Shown here: in pieces, positions 29,401 through 36,846 of the stretch
Position numbering within the stretch: the stretch's first letter is position 1
Layout of the letters: the number at the start of each line of letters is the position of its first letter
Assembly (NCBI GenBank): GCA_030145245.1
Contig: JAQYWC010000034.1
Coordinates: 1-64,000, forward strand
From: Desulfobacterium sp.
GTDB taxonomy: Bacteria; Desulfobacterota; Desulfobacteria; Desulfobacterales; Desulfobacteraceae
Length of the DNA: 64,000 nucleotides
Reading direction: 5' to 3'
The notes under the pieces: model-generated
The model's database searches: none
The model's input: only the letters and a program-made list of their open reading frames with translations
Told to the model about the DNA's origin: nothing
Translations under genes and position numbers: made by a program

Positions 29401-32400
29401 CACAAGGCTTCCAATTGGATCGACTTCTCCAATGCCTTGATCTATTGAGACTGTATCGGCACACTTTACAAACCATTTCAGTGTTACATTACCATTACTA
29501 TCGACCATGCTTGAAGGATATGATTCAAAAGAAGAACTCGGATAATCCGGAAAATAGATTTCTCTATTTATTGTATTTCCGTTACCGCTTGCAGTAAGTT
29601 TGTATTTACCGGCTTGTGTTGGATTGACTTCCAGAAATCCAGATGGCCCTACCTCCCCAATATCAGGAGAGATACTGACACTCGTTGCATTTTCCATATG
29701 CCAACTCAAGGTCAATGGCGCACCCGGAGTCAGGTTGCATTTAGGGGAAATATCAAACCAGTTGTTTACCAGAAAACTGAATGAAGCGTAATATTTCGAT
29801 GTACCTTTGGCATTTCCCACATCAAGCGTATAGGTTTCCGATGATGTCGGCGTTAAAACAATTGAACCTTTGCCGGGTACTGTGCCGATATTGTGATCGA
29901 TACTTGCTTGATTCGCACAATTAGTATTCCAATACAAGGTTGTACTTTCACCAGGTTTTATTTTTCCGGGAGAAAAATAAAATTCGGCTGTTGGCTTAGC
30001 AGGGACAGATTTCGTATGCGCTCCCTGATTATTCATGGCTGTGAGGGTATATACCGTCGGTACAGCCGGGGAAGGTATGGTAATGGAACCGGAGGATTGT
30101 ACGCTGCCGATACCCTGATCTATTACTATTGAGTCTGCCAGGGTGATCTCCCACGACAAGGTAATATTACCACCGGGGTTATAACCGGAGCAGGGATCCA
30201 CTGTAAATTGAATTGTGGGTTGGGACTGGACATGGAACCTGTGTTGCTGTGTCGCTTCGCCACAGCGGCCATCCTCAACTTTGATGGTCGCCGTATACCA
30301 TCCGCTCTGTGTACCTGTGGGAGTCCACTCGATCAATCCTGTACCGGGATCAATGGTCATACCCTCGGGCTCGTTCATCAGTGAGAAAGTCAGTGTGTCG
30401 TTATCCGGATCAGCGGCATTTACTTGATATGAATAGGGTGTATCCAGGTAGGCCCTGCCATTCATCGATATGGGAGACGTAAATACCGGATAATCAATTC
30501 GACCCGGTTCCGACTGATTAGACATGTTGCGCACAGGAATGATTTCTCCGGAAGTCCCGTCCAGATCAAAAACATGCCAGACATTCCCGTAACCGTTCGG
30601 TACAGTGAATACCGCAGGGTCTCTATCCTTGAAATAAACTTTTACCTCTGCGCCGGATCGGGCAAGATTTGTTGTATTGCCGTTAAGACTGCTGAAGTTA
30701 TGGACATAAAAACGATATGTGCCGGTTATTTTTTCAGTTATCGTGATCGTCTCCGGGCCATAACTGTTTTGATCATCCAGATTCAGGCTGGCCATCGGAA
30801 TATTTTTGTTCCAATAATAGGCATGGTAACGGCAACCGGCCTGGCCGGGCGCTGTCAAGTGCGCTTCAAGGTCAGCAGGCGTATCCCCCCAGGTGAGGAT
30901 AATTCGAATCTCGTCTTCTTCAAGAACAGGTGAAAAAACCATATCCTGATGTGGGAGGATTTCATCCTGCACTAAAGATATTTGACGATTGTTGTCAATA
31001 TATCCGGGGAGATCAACCGCAATAATATAGGACCCTTCTTCCAGATCCGTGAAAAGAAAAATACCCTTATTATCGGTGGTAGTATCAGCAATAACATCAC
31101 CCGGTATTCCATTTTCATCCTTGTACAGGATTACCTGTATGGCAGACAGCAGATCACCATTTAGCGCATCGATCACACTGCCGGATATACCGCTGTTTGT
31201 GATGGGGTCACACAACATTGTATTCATTGAGATGATATTGTTCGATTCATCCCCTTCCGCATACATCCCATTTCCGGTGCCGTCATCATCAATAACTGCA
31301 AAAATATCAGCGAAACCGGTTGAAGGTGTTTGCCATCTATAGGCAATATCTTCACTTCCGGTGAGAAATGGCAGCTCGGTGGCAGTTTTGGTGGAACCAA
31401 TCAGGGTCCCGCCTGACTGGGGATCTCCATTGTAAAATGCGATGGATAAGCCTTCAGGAATTCTTGTCTCCCCGATATTGTTGACGTGCAGATTGATATC
31501 GATGTGCTCGTAACACCCTGAAGTATCAACCTGCAGATCCGTCGCCTGGACATCAGAAACAGCATCAACTGTTACAGTGACGCTTTGGGTTGTGACCCCT
31601 CCGGGTCCGGTTGCCGTCAATATATATGTTGTATCCTCAAGGGGAAACACTTCAAAACCGCCTGGTTGGCTGTTAAATGCTTCCGAATTGGTCGAGGGCT
31701 CAAACGATACGGTCTCTGTATATATGGTTGACCAGTGAAATACTGTCGGTTGACCGAATTTAACGGTATCGTTCTCAACATGAAAGGTGACCTTTGGTTC
31801 AACCGTTACCTGCACAGTGACTTCCGTAGTTCCTCCTGCTCCGGTGGCAGTTATTGTATAGGTCGTATTCTCAACAGGATTCAGAGTAATTGATGCGGAA
31901 TGATGATAAGGAGCACCCGCTGTCAGATCGACGTCATCAATCCCCTGATTGATCGTCACTGAATCCGCATTAATTGTATTCAGGGTCAATATGCAGGGGT
32001 CGCCGGCCTTGATCGGATTCGGGTTTGCTTCAACAGAAAACGATGGCAAAACCTTTACTGTTGCAGAATCCGTTGTGACCCCTCCGGGTCCGGATGCTGT
32101 GATCGTATACGTTGTGGTTGTTTCCGGTATTAGAACCATCCCCTGTGGCCCACTGTTCAAGGCAAGGTCTTGATAAACCGTTCCAAGACTTGATTCAATC
32201 TTGATACTGTCGGCATTCTTTGAACTCCAGGCAAGTGCTGTGTCTTCACCCAGCTGGAGGGTTTCCGGAAAGACAATAATATCAACCAGTGGCAAAAGAG
32301 ATTCCAGGACGATGATTGTAATACTGACAGAGCCAACGCCACCGGATCCGGTAGCTGTAATTGTATAGGTGGTTGTGGTTGTGGGTGAAACTTCAAAACC

Positions 32401-33615
32401 ATTTTCACCGCTGTTTAAAGCAACTGCACCAATTCCCTGATCAATTTCAACTGTTTCAGTTTTCGTTGTGTTCCAATAAAGGCGGGTTGATTCCCCTTGA
32501 AAAATCGAAGAACTTCCCGGGTAAAAATCTATCATTGGCGCATTGTTGTTAACTGCTATGGTTACACTGTCGGTTGCCGTACCTTCCGGACCTGTTGCGA
32601 TTATGGTATAGGTGGTGGTTGACTGGGGGGAGACGATTACACCTGGACCACATTCACATTCTTCATCACCTTCACAATCATAATAATAGTACGGACTTCC
32701 ATCATTCCCATTATCCAAATTGTCATTATAACAGCCATTAATGGCCACAATTCCTATGTTTTGATCTATTGTAACTGTCTCTGCATTGGTTGAGTGCCAG
32801 TAAAGAAAACTGCTATTCCCCGGATCAATGGACTCGAGATCTGCAGAAATTTCCACGGTGGGGGGGAGGAGTGGTGGTGATACTGTGACCGTAACGCTGT
32901 CGGTGGCCGTACCTCCCGGACCTGTTGCAGTTATGGTGTAGGTGGTGGTTAACTGAGGGGATACGGTTGCACCCGGACCACATTCACAATCACCATCCTC
33001 TTCACAATCATAATAATAGTACGGACTTCCATCATTCCCATTATCCAAATTGTCATTATAACAGCCATTAATCGCCTGAATTCCAATGTTTTGATCTATT
33101 GTAACTGTCTCTGCATTGGTTGAGTGCCAGTAAAGAAAACTGCTGTCTCCCTGATCAATGGAATCGGGAGTTGCTGAAATATCCACGGTGGGGGGGAATA
33201 CGGTTTCACCCAGAATCCGGCCAATTTGAAAATTAAACCGTTTACGTTCAGGATTAAAGAACTCCCATTGCCTGCTCTCAGTCTCAGCACCGGGTTCAAG
33301 TGTGGAAGGGGATTGAAATTCAAAATAAGGTTGATTGTCCTCTGTATAGCCATCAGGATTATAAGCAGTTACACTTGGATGGGTTATTGAGCTGATAATA
33401 ACGCGAAAAGGGGCAATTATAGTTGTATCGGAAATGTTTGTCAGAGATGCGCTGAAATAATTTATCCCAGTACGGCGATCACCATACAAACGTCCTTTAT
33501 TAAGGGTGACATAGTCGGAAACATCTGCCGAAAAAACAGGTGTTATCCAAATGATAGAAATAATCGTAACCAACAAACTTATAATTAACGAATTTGTATA
33601 TTTTTCGATTTTCAT
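20401..33615 (-). CDS. Giant secreted Ig-repeat/CAP/NHL/Rhs protein with glycine-zipper C-terminus
   Basis: About 4404 aa from ATG 33615 (GGGGG upstream). Order (approximate residues): signal peptide 1-30; six Ig-like repeats (to about 690) with the recurring TTTYTITATGPGG strand; CARDB (690-805); carboxypeptidase-regulatory-like fold (810-895); YfaP-like domain (900-1040); He_PIG-like domain (1045-1130); nine more Ig-like repeats (1135-1890, one glucodextranase-B-like domain between); CAP/SCP domain (1905-2065; NRARANP, GENIAYRS, GHRVNML); four Ig-like repeats; Ca-binding DxDxDG run (about 2740-2775); NHL repeats (3015-3390); YD repeats (3400-4210); Rhs core ending NLYGYVLNDPVNFIDPTGESG minus one residue class boundary near 4260; variable C-terminal domain (about 140 aa) rich in GGIIGGIVGG motifs. 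It forms a unit with the PEP-CTERM gene 47 bases upstream and the small membrane gene downstream. Confidence 0.9.
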   Translation of the reverse strand: MKIEKYTNSLIISLLVTIISIIWITPVFSADVSDYVTLNKGRLYGDRRTGINYFSASLTNISDTTIIAPFRVIISSITHPSVTAYNPDGYTEDNQPYFEFQSPSTLEPGAETESRQWEFFNPERKRFNFQIGRILGETVFPPTVDISATPDSIDQGDSSFLYWHSTNAETVTIDQNIGIQAINGCYNDNLDNGNDGSPYYYYDCEEDGDCECGPGATVSPQLTTTYTITATGPGGTATDSVTVTVSPPLLPPTVEISADLESIDPGNSSFLYWHSTNAETVTIDQNIGIVAINGCYNDNLDNGNDGSPYYYYDCEGDEECECGPGVIVSPQSTTTYTIIATGPEGTATDSVTIAVNNNAPMIDFYPGSSSIFQGESTRLYWNTTKTETVEIDQGIGAVALNSGENGFEVSPTTTTTYTITATGSGGVGSVSITIIVLESLLPLVDIIVFPETLQLGEDTALAWSSKNADSIKIESSLGTVYQDLALNSGPQGMVLIPETTTTYTITASGPGGVTTDSATVKVLPSFSVEANPNPIKAGDPCILTLNTINADSVTINQGIDDVDLTAGAPYHHSASITLNPVENTTYTITATGAGGTTEVTVQVTVEPKVTFHVENDTVKFGQPTVFHWSTIYTETVSFEPSTNSEAFNSQPGGFEVFPLEDTTYILTATGPGGVTTQSVTVTVDAVSDVQATDLQVDTSGCYEHIDINLHVNNIGETRIPEGLSIAFYNGDPQSGGTLIGSTKTATELPFLTGSEDIAYRWQTPSTGFADIFAVIDDDGTGNGMYAEGDESNNIISMNTMLCDPITNSGISGSVIDALNGDLLSAIQVILYKDENGIPGDVIADTTTDNKGIFLFTDLEEGSYIIAVDLPGYIDNNRQISLVQDEILPHQDMVFSPVLEEDEIRIILTWGDTPADLEAHLTAPGQAGCRYHAYYWNKNIPMASLNLDDQNSYGPETITITEKITGTYRFYVHNFSSLNGNTTNLARSGAEVKVYFKDRDPAVFTVPNGYGNVWHVFDLDGTSGEIIPVRNMSNQSEPGRIDYPVFTSPISMNGRAYLDTPYSYQVNAADPDNDTLTFSLMNEPEGMTIDPGTGLIEWTPTGTQSGWYTATIKVEDGRCGEATQQHRFHVQSQPTIQFTVDPCSGYNPGGNITLSWEITLADSIVIDQGIGSVQSSGSITIPSPAVPTVYTLTAMNNQGAHTKSVPAKPTAEFYFSPGKIKPGESTTLYWNTNCANQASIDHNIGTVPGKGSIVLTPTSSETYTLDVGNAKGTSKYYASFSFLVNNWFDISPKCNLTPGAPLTLSWHMENATSVSISPDIGEVGPSGFLEVNPTQAGKYKLTASGNGNTINREIYFPDYPSSSFESYPSSMVDSNGNVTLKWFVKCADTVSIDQGIGEVDPIGSLVVNPETLPATYTLTAVNERGPRSWRKTIIGIPPRGSFTADRVILKPGDSTTLSWTTSLADTCTITPDIGSVDLNGSMVVTPSKSTNYTLIIAGSNATVYRSVSVGYIKPIANIMASASTINEGESTTLSWMLSNAGTCTVDQGIGEVEPGGSLIVAPVTTTTYTITASGPGGVDTDKITINVIPANPLPVINLSVNKNFIFHGESVTLDWNSEHTQTVVITPDMGSVDVNGTRSITPEGTTTYIATATGPGGTSTAIQTVNVFYPWPTMVLQATPSDIIEGDSVELSWDSTNASRISFNQGIGVVPLKGTLQVTPGTTTTYSATITGPGGTITRDVTVVVNPRPELQLQIDSPTTFYTSLIQVSGQVTNNAEVIVNGVAATVHGESFTADVPIGTEGKHTLLIEAIDNYGQQESKEINIYYFNIPFVTISSDKYRIAGGESVTLSWSAENCENATLEPGIGDVTCNDSITLPITETTEFTIRSTRAGRTARASVVIVVDDPYGDPSPEEQAHLEAINRARANPSAEAALLNIDLNEGPPSTIISEASVPPLRFNEKLLRAARGHTRDMIDNQDPAQEGSDGSTHLERCQAEGYEGGTGENIAYRSNSAPVDSVETVLGHHDDLFIDHNCPGRGHRVNMLVPDYKEIGVGFYPETCDPGFDYGGTITCNFGDPSDAEPSILGVIYEDKNSNLLYDPDEGLENVLITDLESGGRVYTASAGGYSLPLSTGEHTIQIMLPDGRRITKQVIMAGKNIKHDFRADLLSGLPAQVSLSGMDQAIRPGESTRLIWQSSHATSVEIDSGIGYVPKKGSITVHPAETTTYTITATGPSGTVTSEITVVVTDFSTPPIIDFKASPDTITLGQSTTLSWSTENSQGVHIDNGIGDVLLNDTLTVSPQETTTYTITTSGPTETTTSELTVYVNDFSLPPAIDFTASPNAIMSGESTFLSWSIGNALTAHIDNGIGDVPMNSSLSVSPRETTIYTITASGPAGTMTWEISVYVINFSILPTIDFIASPGTVGTGESTTLSWNVENALNVHIDQGIGRVEQSGSISITPDHTTTYTLTANSPKGVVNEKIRVYVKGHPETQPAGSFGEIYNSLIPADSTMAFYDPERFGLITGQILDISNTPLSGINVTILGHPEYGTAITDTEGRYSIPVEGGNTVTVSYTLDTYLFAQRQVYVPVNDVGIAEIVQLLQEDPLSTDITLDGSSDTVITHKSSVISDAFGERSISMVFQGDNRAYIVDENGDDIQEINSFTTRATEYQTPESMPAKLPGTSAFTYCAELSADGVDRIRFENPVITWVDNFLGFETGFIVPSGYYDRDKGTWIASENGIVVELLDTDNDGLVDSVDSDGDGFPDDLNNNGDISDEASGLSDPQVYQPGTSYMRVQVTHFTPWDYNSCTQKSLLNLFGYERPTLADQPCPDCPQSSTGSSVGNDSLIFYENIAIPGTGLSLAYASDRTEGFKNLITVPVTGSTVHPEVKRIIVELEIAGQKLKKTLQPTPNQVTELVWDGLDWLGNRVFHKVTAHVRIGYVYDSKYMNSAYLRMSFAEFGTTLTTVPSREEVINWQRSDLTVNVADKSHGLARGWSISAHHRMNPTDPSTLHKGDGSVAKNITTVITTIAGNGRDGWPLDGASALDTPIGHPTSVAMDGKGNLYVANQVYSAILKIDKDGVVEVIAGGSQGISEEDDIDAKSAMLQIPDDIAFDAKGNLYIADAGANKIRKIDPQGIITTLAGNGNAESSGDNGPAIDAGIMPSSVAVDDFGNVYFTEGTSCVGGSVDSVTGKCIGGQVVEGSYRVRKVSTNGMISTIVGTGEKYDRYTHASNGDNGPASDAYLQNPTSVSLDQDGNLYIADGPRIRKVNASGYITTVAGNGYTGYTGDGGLATDAQITQASGVTFDKSGNFYFSQYYGNGDVIRKVTGTGYISTVAGKGEPGMDGDNGPATHALLKQPQRLAIDPNGFIYIPDKGNGLIRMVSTDAYSNKEIRFTESSGWGHLISAEGFHTSTYDLETGTNLLTFAYDGQKKLTSITDQLGNVVTIERLAGIPSAIISPDGMRTEITLDSNRQLTRMTLPDLSTYDFEYDHNNGLLTAKNEPNGNRFEHYFDGNGRITLTNDLEGGLWEFSKTKTHDGKTTSRTMTENTLTTVTKVSRSSGEVKTTLTAPTGDESYTLTAADGLLSTSWTPCGIKTTSISDLDRMYGYIHLKEKAITTPAGLVLKTDIGRAYVDSDFNGIPELMTETITTNDRVTTRTHDVTNARQIITSPENRAITTTYDPATLLTLKSEVAGLYPAEYSYFADGKLSSETTGDRTTHYTYDLQGNLATITDPQNKVTRFTDYDALGRITRMEQADGSILAYDYDENGNMTLLTTPVPADHLFDYNGVNKPSTQTTPLNSITQYAYNEERLLTSITLPSGKAIHNTYVNGQLTETATDEWTNLYAYTCGNLPASITRGPEEIGYEYDGTLVTASFLTGTLDQTLEFVYNNDFSLTAFTYAGATEVFEYDNDGLVTGTGRFSITRNPDNGLPEQVSDNTFILARSFNGYGEAENVTTRISGSTRLGYTLTRDHNGRTTTRDLTVSGTNHTYDYTYDDFGRLLTVTEDGIPTEEYEYDNNGNRIYEINTHLGITGRTLTYSIEDYLITTDTATYEFDPDDRLSKVTEGSDITDYVYSSTGELVSVTLPDGTEITYVHDPLGRRIAKKNNGTIVEKYLWSGQTTLLAVFDGNDNLLQRFEYGDGRMPCAMTANGNTYYLAYDQVGTLRLVTDTAGVAIKQIDYDSFGNIIVDTNPSFTIPFGFAGGLHDRDTDLVRFGYRDYMPKTGKWTAKDPIGFAGGDSNLYGYVLNDPVNFIDPTGESGLPGLIIGIVAGAYGGFTAGMASGNIKTGILSGIIGGIAGGFVGVVHPGLSAKAGGIIGGIVGGIAGGVSGVYKDDSCKDPTFRDYANAAVFGGVVGGVTGAIGGYTKVALNSVRVTGVIADITASMIAAPVELGLSIGASSITE
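32562..33144 (-). repeat. Near-identical 250-bp direct repeat, 330-bp period, within the giant gene
   Basis: Copies at about 32562-32814 and 32892-33144 encode the first two Ig-like repeats. A stretch of at least 70 bases is identical between them, covering an unusual loop with several Asp/Asn, four Tyr and paired Cys residues (GSPYYYYDCE...CECGPG). The identity indicates recent tandem duplication or conversion. Confidence 0.8.
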
Positions 33616-33662
33616 TTTATCCCCCACCCTAAAACTTAATCAACCAACCGTTTGTCCGACGA

Positions 33663-34313
33663 TTAAGAAAAAAAGAATTTAGAACTTTTTTTTCTACCGA
33701 TAACGATTAATCCAATCAGACCTGATCCCATAAAAAACATGGTAGAAGGCTCCGGAACGGCTGAAGGACTTTGGGTAATGTCAAGATTGAAAATTCTCGC
33801 ACTGGATCCTGCAATATCTGAAATCCAATTATTGTCAGCATCCCAATACCCGTCCCAGCCCCATCGCAAACGCCAGCTCACTGACACCTCCTGATTTTGA
33901 TAGGGGGTAAGATCAAATGAGACAATCCCTGAAGAATTGTTTACATCTGCTTCCAGCAGGACAATTTCAGGGGAAATAGGATTGTTAAAATTTTCTATAA
34001 AGCTAAAGGTGAAAAAATCATCATAATCGTCCACACCCAAGGTAAATGCATAGGAGAATGACAAAATCTCCATGTCATTTTCCACAAAAAAGCTGTCATT
34101 AAAAAACATTACATCCGATGCGAAACCAGAATTATCAATATACTCATAAAATATAATCTCTCCAGGTGTTGAAGTACTGATTCCACCGTGGGCCACATCA
34201 TATGCCGGATCTGACGAAAAACCTGTTAAATCAATAGGAATGGCATAAGCTGAAAAATTTGACAGTGAAATTATGGTGGTAAAGAATACGATGATAACAA
34301 TTTTAGGCTTCAT
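33663..34313 (-). CDS. PEP-CTERM sorted exported protein
   Basis: 216 aa; ATG preceded by AAGGAG. Signal peptide 1-24 (VIIVFFTTIISLSNFSAYA), a beta-rich acidic mature region, and a PEP-CTERM tail: VPEPSTMFFMGSGLIGLIVIGRKK. It would be exported and processed by an exosortase. It is the first gene of the minus-strand unit that includes the giant Rhs protein (47-base gap), so the two are probably expressed together at the cell surface. Confidence 0.9.
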   Translation of the reverse strand: MKPKIVIIVFFTTIISLSNFSAYAIPIDLTGFSSDPAYDVAHGGISTSTPGEIIFYEYIDNSGFASDVMFFNDSFFVENDMEILSFSYAFTLGVDDYDDFFTFSFIENFNNPISPEIVLLEADVNNSSGIVSFDLTPYQNQEVSVSWRLRWGWDGYWDADNNWISDIAGSSARIFNLDITQSPSAVPEPSTMFFMGSGLIGLIVIGRKKSSKFFFS

Positions 34314-34772
34314 TTTTTTCTCCTTTATTTGTTAACTCGTGAGTCATATTTTTTTTAAAAAAATGCGTGACAAATAAAAAAAATGTATTTTGAATCTTTC
34401 AATTTTTTTGGGGCTCGGTCATATTGCCTCCGTTGTAGTAAATATTTCCAACAGTACAGAGCAAAAGCCGTACCGAAGTGTAATTAGACACAAACCCCGC
34501 CGAGATAAATATGGATCGCTTGCAGGGACAGAGGTATTGCATGTAAATTCGATACGTGCTCTGTTGGGCTACCGGAAGGTTTTCCGGTTTAGTCCGGCTA
34601 TATTATAAATATTCACTATTTTTAAGAATGATTGGGTGAATAAGTTCGCTTTATCGGATAAATTAAGAAGTAAATGTTATGAAAAATATAAAAAGATATA
34701 TTTTTTAGGTGAAAACTTTTCACATACCACATTGCATATCAATGGTTTTTAGATTGTTAAAAGATTACAGAG
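34314..34772. other. Intergenic region upstream of the PEP-CTERM/Rhs unit
   Basis: About 460 AT-rich bases that must hold the promoter of the minus-strand unit. A perfect small hairpin ACCGGAA-GGTT-TTCCGGT lies at 34571-34588. I looked for a sigma-54 or GEMM-I element like that at 17.7 kb and saw none. A 72-codon ORF (34390-34608) has no support. Confidence 0.5.
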
Positions 34773-35155
34773 CTTGAGGAGGAGGTTCGGCTTGCCTATT
34801 GGCAGCGGTGGTCCGGCCAGGTGATCGGTGTCAGGAGGGCATACTCGGTCTTGATAATCCAAAAGAGACAAGGGATATCAAAACACTGCTGGTTTATGTG
34901 GAGATCGACCGGAGTACCACCGATGCCATCGTCTATGTGACCGGCTCTGCCCTGGGAAGACGGCCCCTGAAGTTTGTGGACAGCGGCATCATGACGGCAA
35001 CCTTTGTAAACCTGGAAACCGGAAAGGCTTTCAGGATTTTGTCCACGGAGGCGTCAAGGGGGCTGTTCGACAATTACGCGCCCCATATTAAAAACAGCCG
35101 TGAACAGCAACTTGAAGCCTGCAAGGTGAAGCCCCCTGAATCAACAAGCGTATAA
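34773..35155 (+). pseudogene. FmdE-like protein, frameshifted remnant
   Basis: One frame reads ...WSGQVIGVRRA and, from about 34833, a second frame continues as GLDNPKETRDIKTLLVYVEIDR, TTDAIVYVTGSALGRRPLKFVDSGIMTATFVNL and GKAFRIL. Together these match the FmdE family (formylmethanofuran dehydrogenase subunit E-like) across a single frame change. The N-terminal HGH/Cys region is missing and the usual Cys of VTGC is Ser, so the gene appears inactive. In FmdE proteins these residues bind metal; original function in this organism unknown. Confidence 0.65.
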
Positions 35156-35390
35156 AAGCCAGCCCTCTACTTAAAAGCCTCAAATGGGAAGGGGGACATA
35201 TTTAATTTGCCTTTTGATCAATCGTCTGATATTGATCTATGTTCATTCGTCTTACCTAAGTGTTTTATTTTTAAGGATAAAAAAACAAAATGCTTAAACT
35301 TTTTTGAGGTGGGATATGAACGGTTGAATTTGGCATATAAGTATCGAGCATGATTTTTATCACCCTGTTACTGGCAATAAGATTCCTGGT

Positions 35391-35762
35391 ATGCACGCAG
35401 AATTAAATATTGATTTGACCGCATTAATAGATAACCTTCCGGGGATGGCATTTCGCTGTTCAAATGACGCGGATCTCACAATAGAATACGCCAGCAGGGG
35501 ATCGGTCGCCATCCTGGGTTATGAACCTTCCGAACTCATCAGGAATAAAGCATTTAGAAAAATTGTCCATAAAAATGACCAGCACAGGAACAAGAACGTC
35601 CTGGAACGGTTATCCATCTGGTCCCCCAAGTATCGGCTGATATATCGTATCCGGACCGCCAATGGAGAGGATAAATGGGTCCACTATACTGCCTTGTCAT
35701 TTCCGGCCCAAAGGATGAATCGGGACTGGGCTCATATAATTAAACTTCACAACAAAAAATAA
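35391..35762 (+). CDS. Stand-alone PAS domain protein
   Basis: 123 aa made almost wholly of one PAS fold of the PAS_3 type (IDNLPGMAFRCSNDADLTIEYASRGSVAILGY...LIYRIRTANGEDKWVHYTAL). Nothing follows: no kinase, GGDEF or HTH domain. Such fragments are usually remnants of a sensor kinase or cyclase, although free PAS proteins exist. The ribosome site is weak. Neighbouring relics favour a truncated gene. Confidence 0.55.
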   Translation: MHAELNIDLTALIDNLPGMAFRCSNDADLTIEYASRGSVAILGYEPSELIRNKAFRKIVHKNDQHRNKNVLERLSIWSPKYRLIYRIRTANGEDKWVHYTALSFPAQRMNRDWAHIIKLHNKK

Positions 35763-35983
35763 GCATTAATCGAATGAACCTGAAAAATGCGGATTAGATT
35801 CATAAAACAGGCGCCCCTGCCGGCTTTGGGAAAAAAATATAATCAGTGGTTTTGATCCCCTGAAATTGATACATTATCGTGCATAGTTTAAGATTAAGGA
35901 GGAACTATCAGGCTGTAAAAATAACAGACTGTTTCAATTGTTTTTTCCTTTAGAGGATTGTGCTTTCAAATTTTGGAGAATTC

Positions 35984-36736
35984 ATGAAGGGTAGATTCAG
36001 ATCAGTGTTGTTCTATTTCATTGTGGGTATTTTTTTTGTTTTTCCCCAGGTTTTATATTCAGAAGTGCTCAAGGTGGGTATGGGATACAGGCCTCCGTTC
36101 ATGTGCTCAAAAACCGCACCTTTCTCGGGTATTGACGTCCAGCTGATTAAAGAGATTGGGAGACGCCTGAATCTCCAGGTTAAGTTTATTCATTACCCTT
36201 TTAACAGAAGTCTGTTTCATATGAAAAAAGGTAGTATAGATATGATAAGCTGCCTTGAAAAACGTCCGGAACGAGAAACGTATATGTATTATCTTTCTCA
36301 ACCATATTACTCTGTTGAGCCTGTTTTTTACGTACGAACAGGGCGTAATAAAACGATACAAAGATATAATGATTTATACAAAGGAAGAATTGGACTTTCC
36401 GCCGGTAGCGCAGTTTTTGAACCCTTTGATTATGATGAGAAAATACGAAAATTCCCTGTAAGTACTGAATTTCAATTACTTAAAATGTTAATTACGGGAC
36501 GTCTTGAAGCTTTTGTTGGTATTAATTCTCAAATTGATTATCTGGCAAACCGGGAAGGGTTGAATCACAATATTGAAAAAGCAGATTATCGTCCCGGCGA
36601 AAAGACTGAGATATTTATAGCTATCTCCTTGCGATCCAAATATATGATAAGATTTCAGCAGTTTAACGATACTCTACAAGAGATCGTTGATGAAGGTCTT
36701 TTAAAAGAAATTATTGGTAAAAATTGCGGGCAGTAA
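35984..36736 (+). CDS. Periplasmic solute-binding protein, family 3 (SBP_bac_3)
   Basis: 250 aa from ATG 35984 (TTGGAG upstream); the GTG 24 bases earlier lies before that site. Signal peptide about 1-26, then the two-lobe family 3 fold: EVLKVGMGYRPPFMC, FSGIDVQLIKEIGRRLNLQVKF, KKGSIDMISCLEKRPER, a hinge region (RIGLSAGSAVF) and a C-terminal FNDTLQEIVDEGLLKEI. Such proteins bind amino acids or similar solutes for ABC importers or sensors, but no permease or ATPase gene is adjacent; an amino-acid ABC ATPase relic lies 4 kb away. It is monocistronic with its own terminator. Confidence 0.85.
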   Translation: MKGRFRSVLFYFIVGIFFVFPQVLYSEVLKVGMGYRPPFMCSKTAPFSGIDVQLIKEIGRRLNLQVKFIHYPFNRSLFHMKKGSIDMISCLEKRPERETYMYYLSQPYYSVEPVFYVRTGRNKTIQRYNDLYKGRIGLSAGSAVFEPFDYDEKIRKFPVSTEFQLLKMLITGRLEAFVGINSQIDYLANREGLNHNIEKADYRPGEKTEIFIAISLRSKYMIRFQQFNDTLQEIVDEGLLKEIIGKNCGQ

Positions 36737-36739
36737 TTA

Positions 36740-36774
36740 AAAAGCCGGCCAGGGATTTTCCTGGCCGGCCTTTT
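36740..36774. terminator. Bidirectional rho-independent terminator
   Basis: Arms GCCGGCCAGG (36744-36753) and CCTGGCCGGC (36760-36769), extended by A/T pairs, with a 6-base loop and T-rich sides on both strands. It separates the solute-binding protein gene from the convergent pfp gene. Confidence 0.9.
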
Positions 36775-36846
36775 ATGCTTTTTGTACTTTATTCACGGGG
36801 TAAAAAGAGCAATAAGCTAATAAGCTAAGCCTGACCCCATTGTTGT

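Noticed and set aside
20401-33615. Regular repeats that could suggest a CRISPR array
   Set aside because: The repeats are coding Ig-like units of 75-110 aa in one open frame, not short repeats with spacers.
34430-34610. Possible second GEMM-type leader near the minus-strand PEP-CTERM gene
   Set aside because: Short hairpin and AAACC-like bits occur, but the conserved GGGACG and GCCGGGTTGCC core is missing.
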